A DNA stretch of 55,286 nt from assembly GCA_001586965.3 (NCBI GenBank), contig LUCW03001648.1:1-55286 (forward strand), written 5' to 3'. This stretch comes from Sphaeroforma sirkka (taxonomy: Eukaryota; Opisthokonta; Ichthyosporea; Ichthyophonida). Below the pieces are notes generated by a model, which saw only the letters and a list, made by a program, of their open reading frames with translations, was not told where the DNA came from and ran no database searches. This document shows positions 8,819 to 18,316 of this stretch, piece after piece (the first letter of the stretch is position 1; every line of letters starts with the position of its first letter). Both the position numbers and the translations under genes were made by a program.

Positions 8819-11800
8819 GCCAATCTGGACGCGTTGACTCAGAAGTTTATATAGGATGAAGATGAACGATGGAGAAAATGTTGCTGAACTCGCCGACCGA
8901 TGTGAGATTCTATTTGGCCAGCTTGCAGGTCAGGGGGATGAGTTGACTAACATTCGGAAACGCATATCCTTCATGAAAGTTCCACGTCAGTTTGCGCCGC
9001 TGAAGATTGACTTGAATGCGAAGTTTGCAAACGGAAATCGATTCAGCTATGAGCAAGTGAAGGAAGCCGCCATTGTGTTTGAGACTGGACTCGGTGTCTA
9101 CGATGATGACAACGACGACGAAGATATCGGTCTTTATGCTAATGGACGATATCACAAGGGTAACCACCAAGCCCAGAAGGGTCGACGAGGAGGTGGTTTC
9201 GACCGACCAAGAGGTGACTTTGGTAGTAGAGATGGCCGGGAGCTTATTTGTTTCAATTGCCTTAAGCCCGGGCATACTCGGGCTAATTGTCGTGGTAAGA
9301 TGGCGTGTTTGAATTGCAAGAAACCAAGGCATATCAAACGAGACTGCCCAGATCTCGACGATGAGAATGATGATGACAATGGCTATTTCGGATTTGGATT
9401 GATGGCGATCGGTGATGACGGAGATTCCGACAAGTGATGATGGTATGCCGGCCTTGATGTGTGATTCCACCGATTCTGATTCTTCCGATGCCGAGAGCAA
9501 ATTTGATGATGAATTGGATGCTCCACCCGGGTTGCTATCTGGAGTTTTTCATCGGATTATAAAGTTCAGGGTGGCTTTATCTCAGCTACAGATGAAGATA
9601 ACTGTGTACTACACTCGACGATGATGACACCTTTGCCGAGGATGATCTACTTGTGGATGGATCCGTCACCTCAATCGCTGAAGCTGAATTGGAGAACACA
9701 ATCAGCGAACATTCGGCGTTTGCATTGCTGGGCGTGGGTGATCTGGTCTTATCTTATCTGCTAACGAGCTTGTGGTTGACACAGGTGCCAGCAAGCATGT
9801 TGTTGTATTGGAGGATGCTCTGTCTGCAGTGAGACCCTCTAACAAGCGATTGACCGGGCTTGGCAACACTAAACTGCATGCAGATGGTGAGGGAGAGTTG
9901 CGCGGCTGTCCTGAGACTGGTTTAGCTCTTCTCATTCCTAAGGCGGGTGTTCAACTTTTATCCGTACGACAGCTTGTTAAGAACGGCTGGAAGGCGACGT
10001 GCGAGAAGAACGACTGCACATTATTTGATCCGCAGGGTGGTTTGGTGAAAGCAACGGTTAGACAAGGGCTATACATCGTTTCCCTGAAGGATCTGAAGTC
10101 GCCCGTCAACCAGGCACATTCGGGTACAAAAGATTATCGATGAAGATAATCCCCTGATGGTGAAGCAGATAGATGAAAGAGAGATGGGTTTAAGCAGGAA
10201 TGGAAAGAGAAATGGTTTTGAATGGAGAAAGACGTTGGGGTGAGAAGCTTCCCTTCTGTAGAGCTTGCGTGCAGGGCAAGATGACGCGGGCCAGAATTAC
10301 TCGCAAGTTGGTCGGGTCGAAGGGTAAACGTAAATTTGTGGTTCTAGAAGTTCCGGGATCGAAGCTGTGCGTAGATATCTTCGAGACCTCGAAGACACAC
10401 CGTCACTCACTGGAAAACAATTCGGTCTCCAGGTTCTTGACGATGCAACGGACCACTACTGGTGTTTGGGCCTGAAGCACAAGAGTGATGCGCGACTGCT
10501 GCAATGCGTCACTTGCTGGACACTGAATTTGCAGTGTTGAAGCGATTCCCGAAGAAGGCTCATAGTGATAGAGGGGGGGCGAGTTTGTCAACGAGACTTG
10601 GAAGTCTATGCTATCAGCAAGAGGCATAAAGCAGAGTTTGACGGCAGCACGTACTCCTGAACATAATGGAAGATGTGAGCGTGCACATCGAACCCTAATC
10701 GAGATGGCCCGGGTTCTTCTACTGCAGGCTAGACTGGGCGATGAGTTTTGGCTTGAAGCGGTTACCTATGCTTGTTGGTTGATCAACGTAATGCCACAAC
10801 GAGGTGGTGCTAAGTCGCGGGCGGAACTATGGTCAGGAGTTAAACCTGATTTGTCGCAGACAACAATTCCCTTTGGTGCGAAAGTATATTTCTTGACCGG
10901 AAAACATAACAAGAAATTCGGCAAGAAGGGTCAGGAAGGTATTTTACTAGGTCCTAGCCTTAATACTGTTGGCGGCAGTATGCGAATTTATAACCTAGAG
11001 ACAAAGCGTGTTGTGAATAGTCGAGATTATCGCCTTGAGCCCACGAGTGCCAGTCACGGTGAAAGGGTCAAAGTCAATAATTCCGAGGGTGTGACGATGA
11101 TAGTATTGACGATGAAGTAGGAGCAAGTGATGGTAACAGGGATACTTCAGCGTCAGAATCAGATACGGATAGTAATGGAGATGGTCCCATGGATGATGCC
11201 GCCGACGATGATGTCACTATGGATGAATCATCTACTGATGGAGGTGATGAATCAGGACCCGGTGAGCATCCTGGTTATGCTCGCCGCCCACTCAATCACC
11301 AGAAACGTGATTTGCCTGGTAAGCAGACACCTACGAGAGGTGGCAGGCGATTGAAAACCCGCGTAGATCGTACACGCGACCGAGCCAATGACATGATGTC
11401 CCCGCGGATCAGCTCTTAGGCTCGTACGGACTTGGACTCGGAGAGAAAACGTGAACGTCAATCAAGTGGAACCCCACCTCGACAAACTTCGAAACTTCGA
11501 CGAGATCGTAAACGAGATCATGAAGAATCTAACTTTGGATTTCTGGCCGATGATGAATTGTCCTTCAAAGACTTGACTGGGTCTGCTGATGAGAAGCATT
11601 TCCGCGCAGCCATGAGAGACGAGCTACGTTCAATGCTGAAGATGAAGGTTTGGAAACTTCAGCAGCGCTGCAAGGCCCGGACAAAGCCTCTGGGACTCAA
11701 GTGGGTTCTCACTCTCAAGCGTGATGAAAGCGGCGCAGTGATACGACATAAAGCCCGCCTATGTGCGAAGGATTTGCACAACAGTATGGTCGAGATTATG

Positions 11801-13140
11801 TGGAGACATCGTCACCAGTAGTCACAAAAAGAGACTGTGCGTGCATGTTTGGCTATCGCTGCATCTGAGAACTTGGATGTATTGCAGTTCGATGTCAAAA
11901 CTGCATTTTGCATGGTAATTTGGAAGAGTACGTCTGCTCGGAGATCCCCACTGGTTTCGTTGAAATAGTTGGTGATTTACTAAGTGATGAGGATCACCAG
12001 TTGATTAAGGAGGGTGCTATTTGCGAGCTGAAGAAGAGTATCTATGGACTCAAGCAAGCCGGATTATGTTGGTTTTTGCGCTTCAGAGATTTCCTCGTTA
12101 ATGATGTTGGATTCCGGCCAAGTCTTAGGGACCCTTGTCTCTTTATTCGGAAGAACTGCTTTCTGGTACTTTATGTTGATGACGGTTTGATATTTTCGAC
12201 TTCACGTCGAATGGGGAGAAGATATTGAAGAAGATCGAGACAGAGTTCGACGTCAAGTCGATGGGGTCTCCACGGTTTTCCTCGGATGGAAAATTGATAT
12301 GTCTGAAAGAGGAATTTTCATCTCGCAGCCGGCATATATTGAGAAGCTAGCGCAGAAGTATGGACCATTGAAAGGGTCAGTACACCTATGAGTACATCTT
12401 TCGACGTGAATCGGCCTGGTACATTGGTGCAGGATTCAGACTACCGTGGTATCATAGGTTCCCTTATGTTTGCAGCTGTGGGTACGCGTCCTGATATTGC
12501 TTTTTGCGACAAGTTCACTGAGCCAATACCTTGACCAGCCGACTAAGGCGAGAGAGGCTGCCGCAAGAAATCTGTGCGGATACTTGGAGGCTACCAAACA
12601 CTGAGGAATCTTCTATGAAGCCGGGAACGACTTGAAACTTTGTGCGTATGCCGATGCAAGCTATGGGGCGAGAAAGACAAGCGATCTCGTTCTGGCTATC
12701 TGGTATTCATCACAAATGCCCCAGTCTCTGGGGGGGGCGCGCCGTCAGACACTTGTCACCCTAAGTACTTCTGAGGCAGAGTATGTCAGTCTTGCAGAGT
12801 CTTGCCGTGACGTAAAACTGCTTTGAATTTGCTATCTGAGCTAGGACGAGCCTCTGATCAATCTGTAGCTTGTTACGAGGACAATCAGACTGCTAAGAAG
12901 ATGGCTGAGGAATTGACCACCAAGCGCAGTAAGCATATTGATATCAAATATCATTATGTGCGAGAGTTATGCGCAAAGAAGATCATCTCATTGGAGGACT
13001 GCCGGTCTGAGTTGATGGTTGCTGATGCCTTGACCAAGGCATTGCCTAAGGTTGCTTTCGTGAAGCACCGAAGTCATATGATGAAACGCCGCTGCTACCG
13101 ATGTGCTGTCGTGTCTACATCTCTTTGTCGTTGTGGCTAG
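8819..13140 (+). pseudogene. gag-pol: copia-A gag-pol, frame-broken
   Basis: Gag starts internally: about 100 N-terminal codons present in element 3 are missing, deleted between the GA tract and CCAATCTGGACGCG. Two CCHC knuckles are intact (CFNCLKPGHTRANC and CLNCKKPRHIKRDC, 9,250-9,345). The protease DTGASKHVVVL motif is at about 9,778. The integrase HHCC region is damaged (10,140-10,260); DDE-core blocks VDIFETS, GGRVCQRDL-equivalent (frame-broken) and TPEHNGRCERAHRTL follow (10,370-10,720). RT: LKWVLTLKRDESG, YGLKQAGLCWFLRF, and YVDDGLIFS with the catalytic YVDD (about 12,170). RNase H: CAYADASYGARKTSD and STSEAEYVSLAESC, ending at 13,140. At least seven frameshifts, so not functional as sequenced. 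Confidence 0.9.
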
Positions 13141-13199
13141 TTTGTGGGGAGATACATATCGAATGATGTCCGATGACTATGTCTTGCGTCCATGGGGAG

Positions 13200-13749
13200 T
13201 GTAGAAAAATCATATTGTCAAAGGTGAATGATGTTTAAGTGTTGGACTCAGACCTAGTCCATCGAGGAACCGATTATCTAACGACACATTTTTTTGTAGA
13301 AAAATCATATTGTCAAAGGTGAATGATGTTTAAGTGTTGGACTCAGACCTAGTCCATCGAGGAACCAATTATCTAACGATGTTTTTGTATGTTGTGTTTA
13401 CGAATGTATTTCGTAGGCCGATTGTGTTTGACCTATTAAATGTATAATTTTGTTACAGGTGTCATTTGATAGGAAATGGGTTTGCCTTTCATATGACACC
13501 TTATTCAAGTTGTTTGATTGAATATTCATTGAGTTATGAGTCTTGGAAGTTTAAGTGTATTTGAAGAAATTGTGTTTGTATTTTTTTAGAGATGGAATCT
13601 AAAAAATAGATCGCGCACGTCCGTTGGAATTTCTTTGGCAAAGGAAATTTTCGAGCCGAAAGGGCCGTTCAATTTTGACGAAAAATAGTATAAATACGGA
13701 ATACAAAAGTAAATAAAGAGAACTTTTTCACAGAGTTGAAAAATTCACA
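13200..13749 (+). repeat. copia-A 3' LTR of element 2 with duplicated start
   Basis: 13,200-13,294 repeats only the first 90 bp or so of the LTR up to CTAACGA. A full 455-bp LTR then starts at 13,295 and ends TTCACA at 13,749. It carries A-type markers: GAAATGGGTTTGCC, AGTCTTGGAAG, ATCGCGCACG, GGCAAAGG and CGGAATACAAAAGTAAA. It is LTR 0 of the tandem array. Confidence 0.9.
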
Positions 13750-13915
13750 GGAACAACCAGGACATGAGAATCCTGGAGGCTGGCGCCGTCTACTATCCAG
13801 CACCGGTCACAAAGGAACTGGGCATGGCGGTACCTTCAAAAAGAATCTATGCCGCAGTCATTTACAATCCTTTCGACAACGACGGAGCGCCAGGACCCCC
13901 TCGTCACGTATATAG

Positions 13916-14227
13916 GAGCTCCTTCATATTGGGGGAATTGCCTCCAGCACACAGCGTAACTACGCATTTGCGCTGACTCACTGGCGAGCCTTTGCAGCCT
14001 CCAATAGTATCACTACTATGGTACCCACGCCCGACCAGCTTAGAGCCTTCCTGTTCTACTGCTACCGCCAGGGAGTGTCCCTTGACCAGGTGAAGAAGGT
14101 CCGTTTGGCGGTTAGTAATTACTGTCGCTTTAACGGCCCTACTGAGATACCTCCGTCTGTCTGGCGCCACGCTATCCATGGTTATGGGCGACTTTGGAAT
14201 GAGCACCAAGGCACATGCGATACATAA
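13916..14227 (+). pseudogene. ORF resembling a tyrosine-recombinase core-binding domain
   Basis: Open from 13,916 to the TGA-free end at 14,227 (about 104 codons; the first ATG is at 14,018). The stretch QRNYAFALTHWRAFAAS, then PTPDQLRAFLFYCYRQG, VSLDQVKKVRLAVSNYCRF and a trailing PPSVWRHAIHGYGRLW follows the pattern of the SAM-like N-terminal domain of tyrosine recombinases (YA..L..F, then P....L..FL.Y, then S...I...LSAI..Y). No catalytic R-H-R-Y domain is visible downstream. It could come from a Crypton- or DIRS-like element or be a chance resemblance. Its upstream frame is closed at 13,913. Confidence 0.4.
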
Positions 14228-14691
14228 GCCCAAGATCATCGCCATCGGATCCTTCAGCTCCTATAAATAGAGGATATGGATGCACAATGGCGCGCACTTC
14301 TTGTCACCTACTGGCTAGTCGGAGTACGTCGGGCCACCAACAGAACTCTCACGGTCCAGACTCCTTTATCTTTGAGCTAGCTAACCGCGTTCTGATTGTG
14401 AACCTTATCAACAACAAGAGAGAGGAACGCTATCATAAGTCCAATGTTATCTCCCGTCCTGTCGACCAGCTGACTTTCGACTTCCTCCACGTACACTTAC
14501 TCGATGCGGTGGACATCCGTAGTGTCTCACCAAGCCCGGCCATAGTCCTCAATGCCATGGACGACTCTGAGAGCATCATCACACTAGTGCGCAGACAGTT
14601 TGTGCGTACAGGATTGGCACGCACAGTCGTAGACAATACATCCAATAGCACGCCTTCCGGCGAGGGCTGGCCCAGAGTTTGTTCAGTCTGA
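14215..14691 (+). CDS. hypothetical ORF in the 1.07-kb spacer
   Basis: A 158-codon frame overlapping the previous ORF by 13 bp in another frame. The middle part (FELANRVLIVNLINNKREE, then KSNVISRPVDQLTF) looks protein-like, and the N-terminal 40 residues look like an out-of-frame read. No family recognised. It may be the continuation of the preceding gene after a frameshift or intron; a TAA lies in the intervening frame. Low confidence that it is expressed. Confidence 0.3.
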   Translation: MRYISPRSSPSDPSAPINRGYGCTMARTSCHLLASRSTSGHQQNSHGPDSFIFELANRVLIVNLINNKREERYHKSNVISRPVDQLTFDFLHVHLLDAVDIRSVSPSPAIVLNAMDDSESIITLVRRQFVRTGLARTVVDNTSNSTPSGEGWPRVCSV

Positions 14692-16021
14692 GTATAGCCG
14701 ACAACATTATCAGTGTTATCATGAGCATCGAGCAGGCTTCGCTGTCGCCCTACCGCTCAGTAACGACTTCTAAAGATGCCGACCGTCGTTTTAATTTATG
14801 TTTGAAAGGAGAGCCTTCGGTGTAGAAAAATCATATTGTCAAAGGTGAATGCTGTTTAAGTGTTGGACTCAGACCTAGTCCATCGAGGAACCACTTATCT
14901 AAGTATGTTTTTGTATGTTGTGTTTACGAATGTGTTTCGTAGGCCGATTGTGTTTGGCCTATTAAATGTGTAATTTTGTTACAGGTGTCATTTGATAGGA
15001 AATGCTTTTTCCTTTCATATGACACCTTATTCAAGTTGTTTGAGTGAATATTCATTGAGTTATGAGTCTTAGAAGTTTAAGTGTATTTGAAGAAATTGTG
15101 TTTGTATTTTTTAGAGATGGAATCTAAAAATAGACCGCGCACGTCCGTTGGAATTTCTTTGGCAAAAGAAATTTTCGAGCCGAAAGGGCCGTTCAATTTT
15201 GACAAAAAATAGTATAAATACAGAGTACAAAAGGAAATAAAGAGCACTTTCACAGAGTTGAAAAATTCACAGTAGTGCCCTCCGAACTCGAGGTATAATG
15301 GTGTCTCAGGAGGTTTATTCTTCTTTGACATTGAACTTCACCTTGGCCAGATGTTTTTTCTTTGTTGGCTTGACAAATTTGGAGACAATGGCAGAGTTGC
15401 TGTGAGTCGGATGAACATGCTGCTCCACTAGTGAAGCAAATGCAGAGCTCCTCCTTTACACGCAGCTCAGCTGCTTAAGTTATACGGCGTGACCGAGGTC
15501 TTCGATCAGCTCGCAGATCACTCCACGATAGGCTTGCTCTCGGTGGTTAGCGGAATGACCACCGAAATGTAGAAAAATCATATTGTCAAAGGTGAATGAT
15601 GTTTAAGTGTTGGACTCAGACCTAGTCCATCGAGGAACCGATTATCTAACGATGTTTTTTGTATGTTGTGTTTACGAATGTATTTCGTAGGCCGATTGTG
15701 TTTGACCTATTAAATGTATAATTTTGTTACAGGTGTCATTTGATAGGAAATGCTTTTTCCTTTCATATGACACCTTATTCAAGTTGTTTGAGTGAATATT
15801 CATTGAGTTATGAGTCTTAGAAGTTTAAGTGTATTTGAAGAAATTGTGTTTGTATTTTTAGAGATGGAATCTAAAAAATAGATCGCGCACGTCCGTTGGA
15901 ATTTCTTTGGCAAAAGAAATTTTCGAGCCGAAAGGGCCGTTCAATTTTTTGAAAAAAAATAGTATAAATACAGAATACAAAAGGAAATAAAGAGCACTTT
16001 CACAGAGTTGAAAAATTCACA

Positions 16022-17132
16022 GGAACAGTGCCATGAGAACTGAGGGTATAATGGTGTCTCAGGAGGTTTATTCTTCTTGACATTGAACTTCACCTTGGCC
16101 AGATGGGTTTTTCTTTGTTACCTTGAAAAAATTTGGAGACAATGGCAGAGTTGCTGTGAGTCGGATGAACATGCTGCTCGTCACACTAGTGAAGCAAATG
16201 CAGAGCCCTCCTTCACACGCAGCTCACAGCTGCTTAACTACGCATTTGGCGTGACCGAGGTCTTCGATCAGCTCGCAGATCACTCCACGATAGGCTTGCT
16301 CTCGGTGGTTAGCGGAATGACCACCGAAATGTAGAAAAATCATATTGTCAAAGTGTGAATGATGTTTAAGTGTTGGACTCAGACCTAGTCCATCGAGGAA
16401 CCGATTATCTAACGATGTTTTTTATGTTGTGTTTACGAATGTATTTCGTAGGCCGATTGTGTTTGACCTATTAAATGTGTAATTTTGTTACAGGTGTCAT
16501 TTGATATGAAATGCTTTTTCACATCATATGACACCTTATTCAAAGATTGTTTGAGTGAATATTCATTGAGTTATGAGTCTTAGAAGTTTAAGTGTATTTG
16601 AAGAAATTGTGTTTGTATTTTTAGAGATGGAACTAAAAAATAGAGTACGTCACGTCCAACAGAATTTCTTTGGCAAAAGACTCCTTTTTCTTTGAGCCGA
16701 AAGGGCCGTTCAATTTTGACAACAAAATAGTATAAATACAGAGTACAAAAGGATCTAAAGAGCACTTTCCAGAGTTGAAAACTTCACACGTAGTGCCCTG
16801 ATGCGGTGGACATCGTAGTGTCTCACCAAGCCCGGCCATAGTCCTCAATGCCATGGACGACTTGAAGCATCATCCACTAGTGAGCAGACAGTTCAGTTTT
16901 GCGTACAGGTTGGCTTGACAAATTTGGAGACAATGGCAAGCATTGCAGCCTTGCTGTGAGTCGGATGAACATGCTGCCCAGAGTTAGTGAAGCAAAATGC
17001 AGAGCGACAACTTTACACGCAGCTCAGCTGCTTAAGTTATACGGCATGAGCGAGGCTTCGCTCTTCGATCAGCTCGCAGATCACGACTTCGATATGCTTG
17101 CTCTCGGTAATTTAGCGGAATGACCACCGAAA
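16022..17132 (+). other. blended spacer-LTR-spacer block, probable consensus artefact
   Basis: This block (308 + 459 + 344 bp) should be spacer-LTR-spacer. It carries short patches, in the right order, of the 1.07-kb spacer: GGAACA...CATGAGAA at 16,022, AACTACGCATTT near 16,236, GTACGTC and CCAACAGAA near 16,641-16,664, GACTCCTTTTTCTTTGAG near 16,680, GATGCGGTGGACATC and the following 60 bp near 16,800, then CAGACAGTT, CCCAGAGTT and GAGGCTTCGCT. The two source blocks have nearly equal length between identical LTRs. Confidence 0.75.
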
Positions 17133-17590
17133 TGTAGAAAAATCATATTGTCAAAGGTGAATGATGTTTAAGTGTTGGACTCAGACCTAGTCCATCGAGG
17201 AACCGATTATCTAACGATGTTTTTTGTATGTTGTGTTTACGAATGTATTTCGTAGGCCGATTGTGTTTGACCTATTAAATGTGTATTTTTTGTTACAGGT
17301 GTCATTTGATAGGAAATGCTTTTTTCCTTTCATATGACACCTTATTCAAGTTGTTTGAGTGAATATTCATTGAGTTATGAGTCTTAGAAGTTTAAGTGTA
17401 TTTGAAGAAATTGTGTTTGTATTTTTTAGAGATGGAATCTAAAAAATAGACCGCGCACGTCCGTTGGAATTTCTTTGGCAAAAGAAATTTTCGAGCCGAA
17501 AGGGCCGTTCAATTTTGACAAAAAAAAATAGTATAAATACAGAGTACAAAAGGAAATAAAGAGCACTTTCACAGAGTTGAAAAATTCACA

Positions 17591-17888
17591 GTAGTGCCCT
17601 CCGAACTCGAGGTATAATGGTGTCTCAGGAGGTTTATTCTTCTTTGACATTGAACTTCACCTTGGCCAGATGTTTTTCTTTGTTGGCTTGACAAATTTGG
17701 AGACAATGGCAGAGTTGCTGTGAGTCGGATGAACATGCTGCTCCACTAGTGAAGCAAATGCAGAGCCCTCCTTTACACGCAGCTCAGCTGCTTAAGTTAT
17801 ACGGCGTGACCGAGGTCTTCGATCAGCTCGCAGATCACTCCACGATAGGCTTGCTCTCTCTCAGTGGTTAGCGGAATGACCACCGAAA
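17591..17888 (-). pseudogene. array spacer unit with antisense coding-like frames
   Basis: Representative ~300-bp spacer. On the minus strand one frame reads GGHSANHREQAYRGVICELI and EDLGHAV, then a stop. A second frame reads RVKEGSAFASLVEQHVHPTH, then SNSAIVSKFVKPTKKKHLAK and VKFNVKEE, then TAA, a plausible basic protein C-terminus. The first frame stays open into the downstream flank (24,389 onward) when LTR 13 and one CGAAA are removed. I do not recognise the protein. The two frames are offset by one base, so it may be a pseudogene or contain an intron. The fragment is repeated about twelve times. Confidence 0.4.
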
Positions 17889-18285
17889 TGTAGAAAAATC
17901 ATATTGTCAAAGGTGAATGATGTTTAAGTGTTGGACTCAGACCTAGTCCATCGAGGAACCGATTATCTAACGATGTTTTTGTATGTTGTGTTTACGAATG
18001 TATTTCGTAGGCCGATTGTGTTTGACCTATTAAATGTGTAATTTTGTTACAGGTGTCATTTGATAGGAAATGCTTTTTCCTTTCATATGACACCTTATTC
18101 AAGTTGTTTGAGTGAATATTCATTGAGTTATGAGTCTTAGAAGTTTAAGTGTATTTGAAGAAATTGTGTTTGTATTTTTTAGAGATGGAATCTAAAAATA
18201 GACCGCGCACGTCCGTTGGAATTTCTTTGGCAAAAAAAGAAATTTTCGAGCCGAAAGGGCCGTTCAATTTTGAGAAAAAAAATAG

Positions 18286-18316
18286 TATAAATACAGAGTA
18301 CACAAAAGGAAATAAA
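18286..18316 (+). promoter_or_regulatory. copia-A LTR TATA box and AATAAA signal (representative)
   Basis: TATAAATA at 18,286-18,293 is followed by AATAAA at 18,311-18,316, and the LTR ends at 18,346. The same pair is present in nearly every family-A LTR. AATAAA falls where transcription would be expected to start, so U3 fills most of the LTR and R plus U5 are very short. Confidence 0.6.

Larger units (their letters stand above)
8409..13749 (+). mobile_element. Ty1/copia element 2 (family A), nearly full length
   Basis: Order on the plus strand: 5'-truncated LTR (8,409-8,667), GA leader, gag, protease, integrase, reverse transcriptase, RNase H, a polypurine tract (CATGGGGAG, ending 13,199), a stuttered LTR start (13,200-13,294) and a full 3' LTR (13,295-13,749). 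Gag-PR-INT-RT-RH is the copia (Pseudoviridae) order. Both LTRs share the rare variant GAGAACTTTTTCACAG, which supports pairing them. The primer-binding region after the 5' LTR (TCAATGCCTACAGCGG) is diverged from the TGGAAGCAGCGG of elements 1 and 3. The 3' LTR doubles as the first LTR of the array that follows. Confidence 0.9.
13750..14820 (+). other. 1.07-kb spacer between LTR 0 and LTR 1
   Basis: A unique segment that begins directly after an LTR end (GGAACAACCAGG) and stops at CCTTCGG before LTR 1. It has neither the TGGAAGCAGCGG primer site nor the ATGGGGAG polypurine tract of copia-A, so it is not ordinary copia interior. It contains two overlapping open frames, described separately. Short pieces of it reappear, in order, blended into 16,022-17,132. 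Confidence 0.7.
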
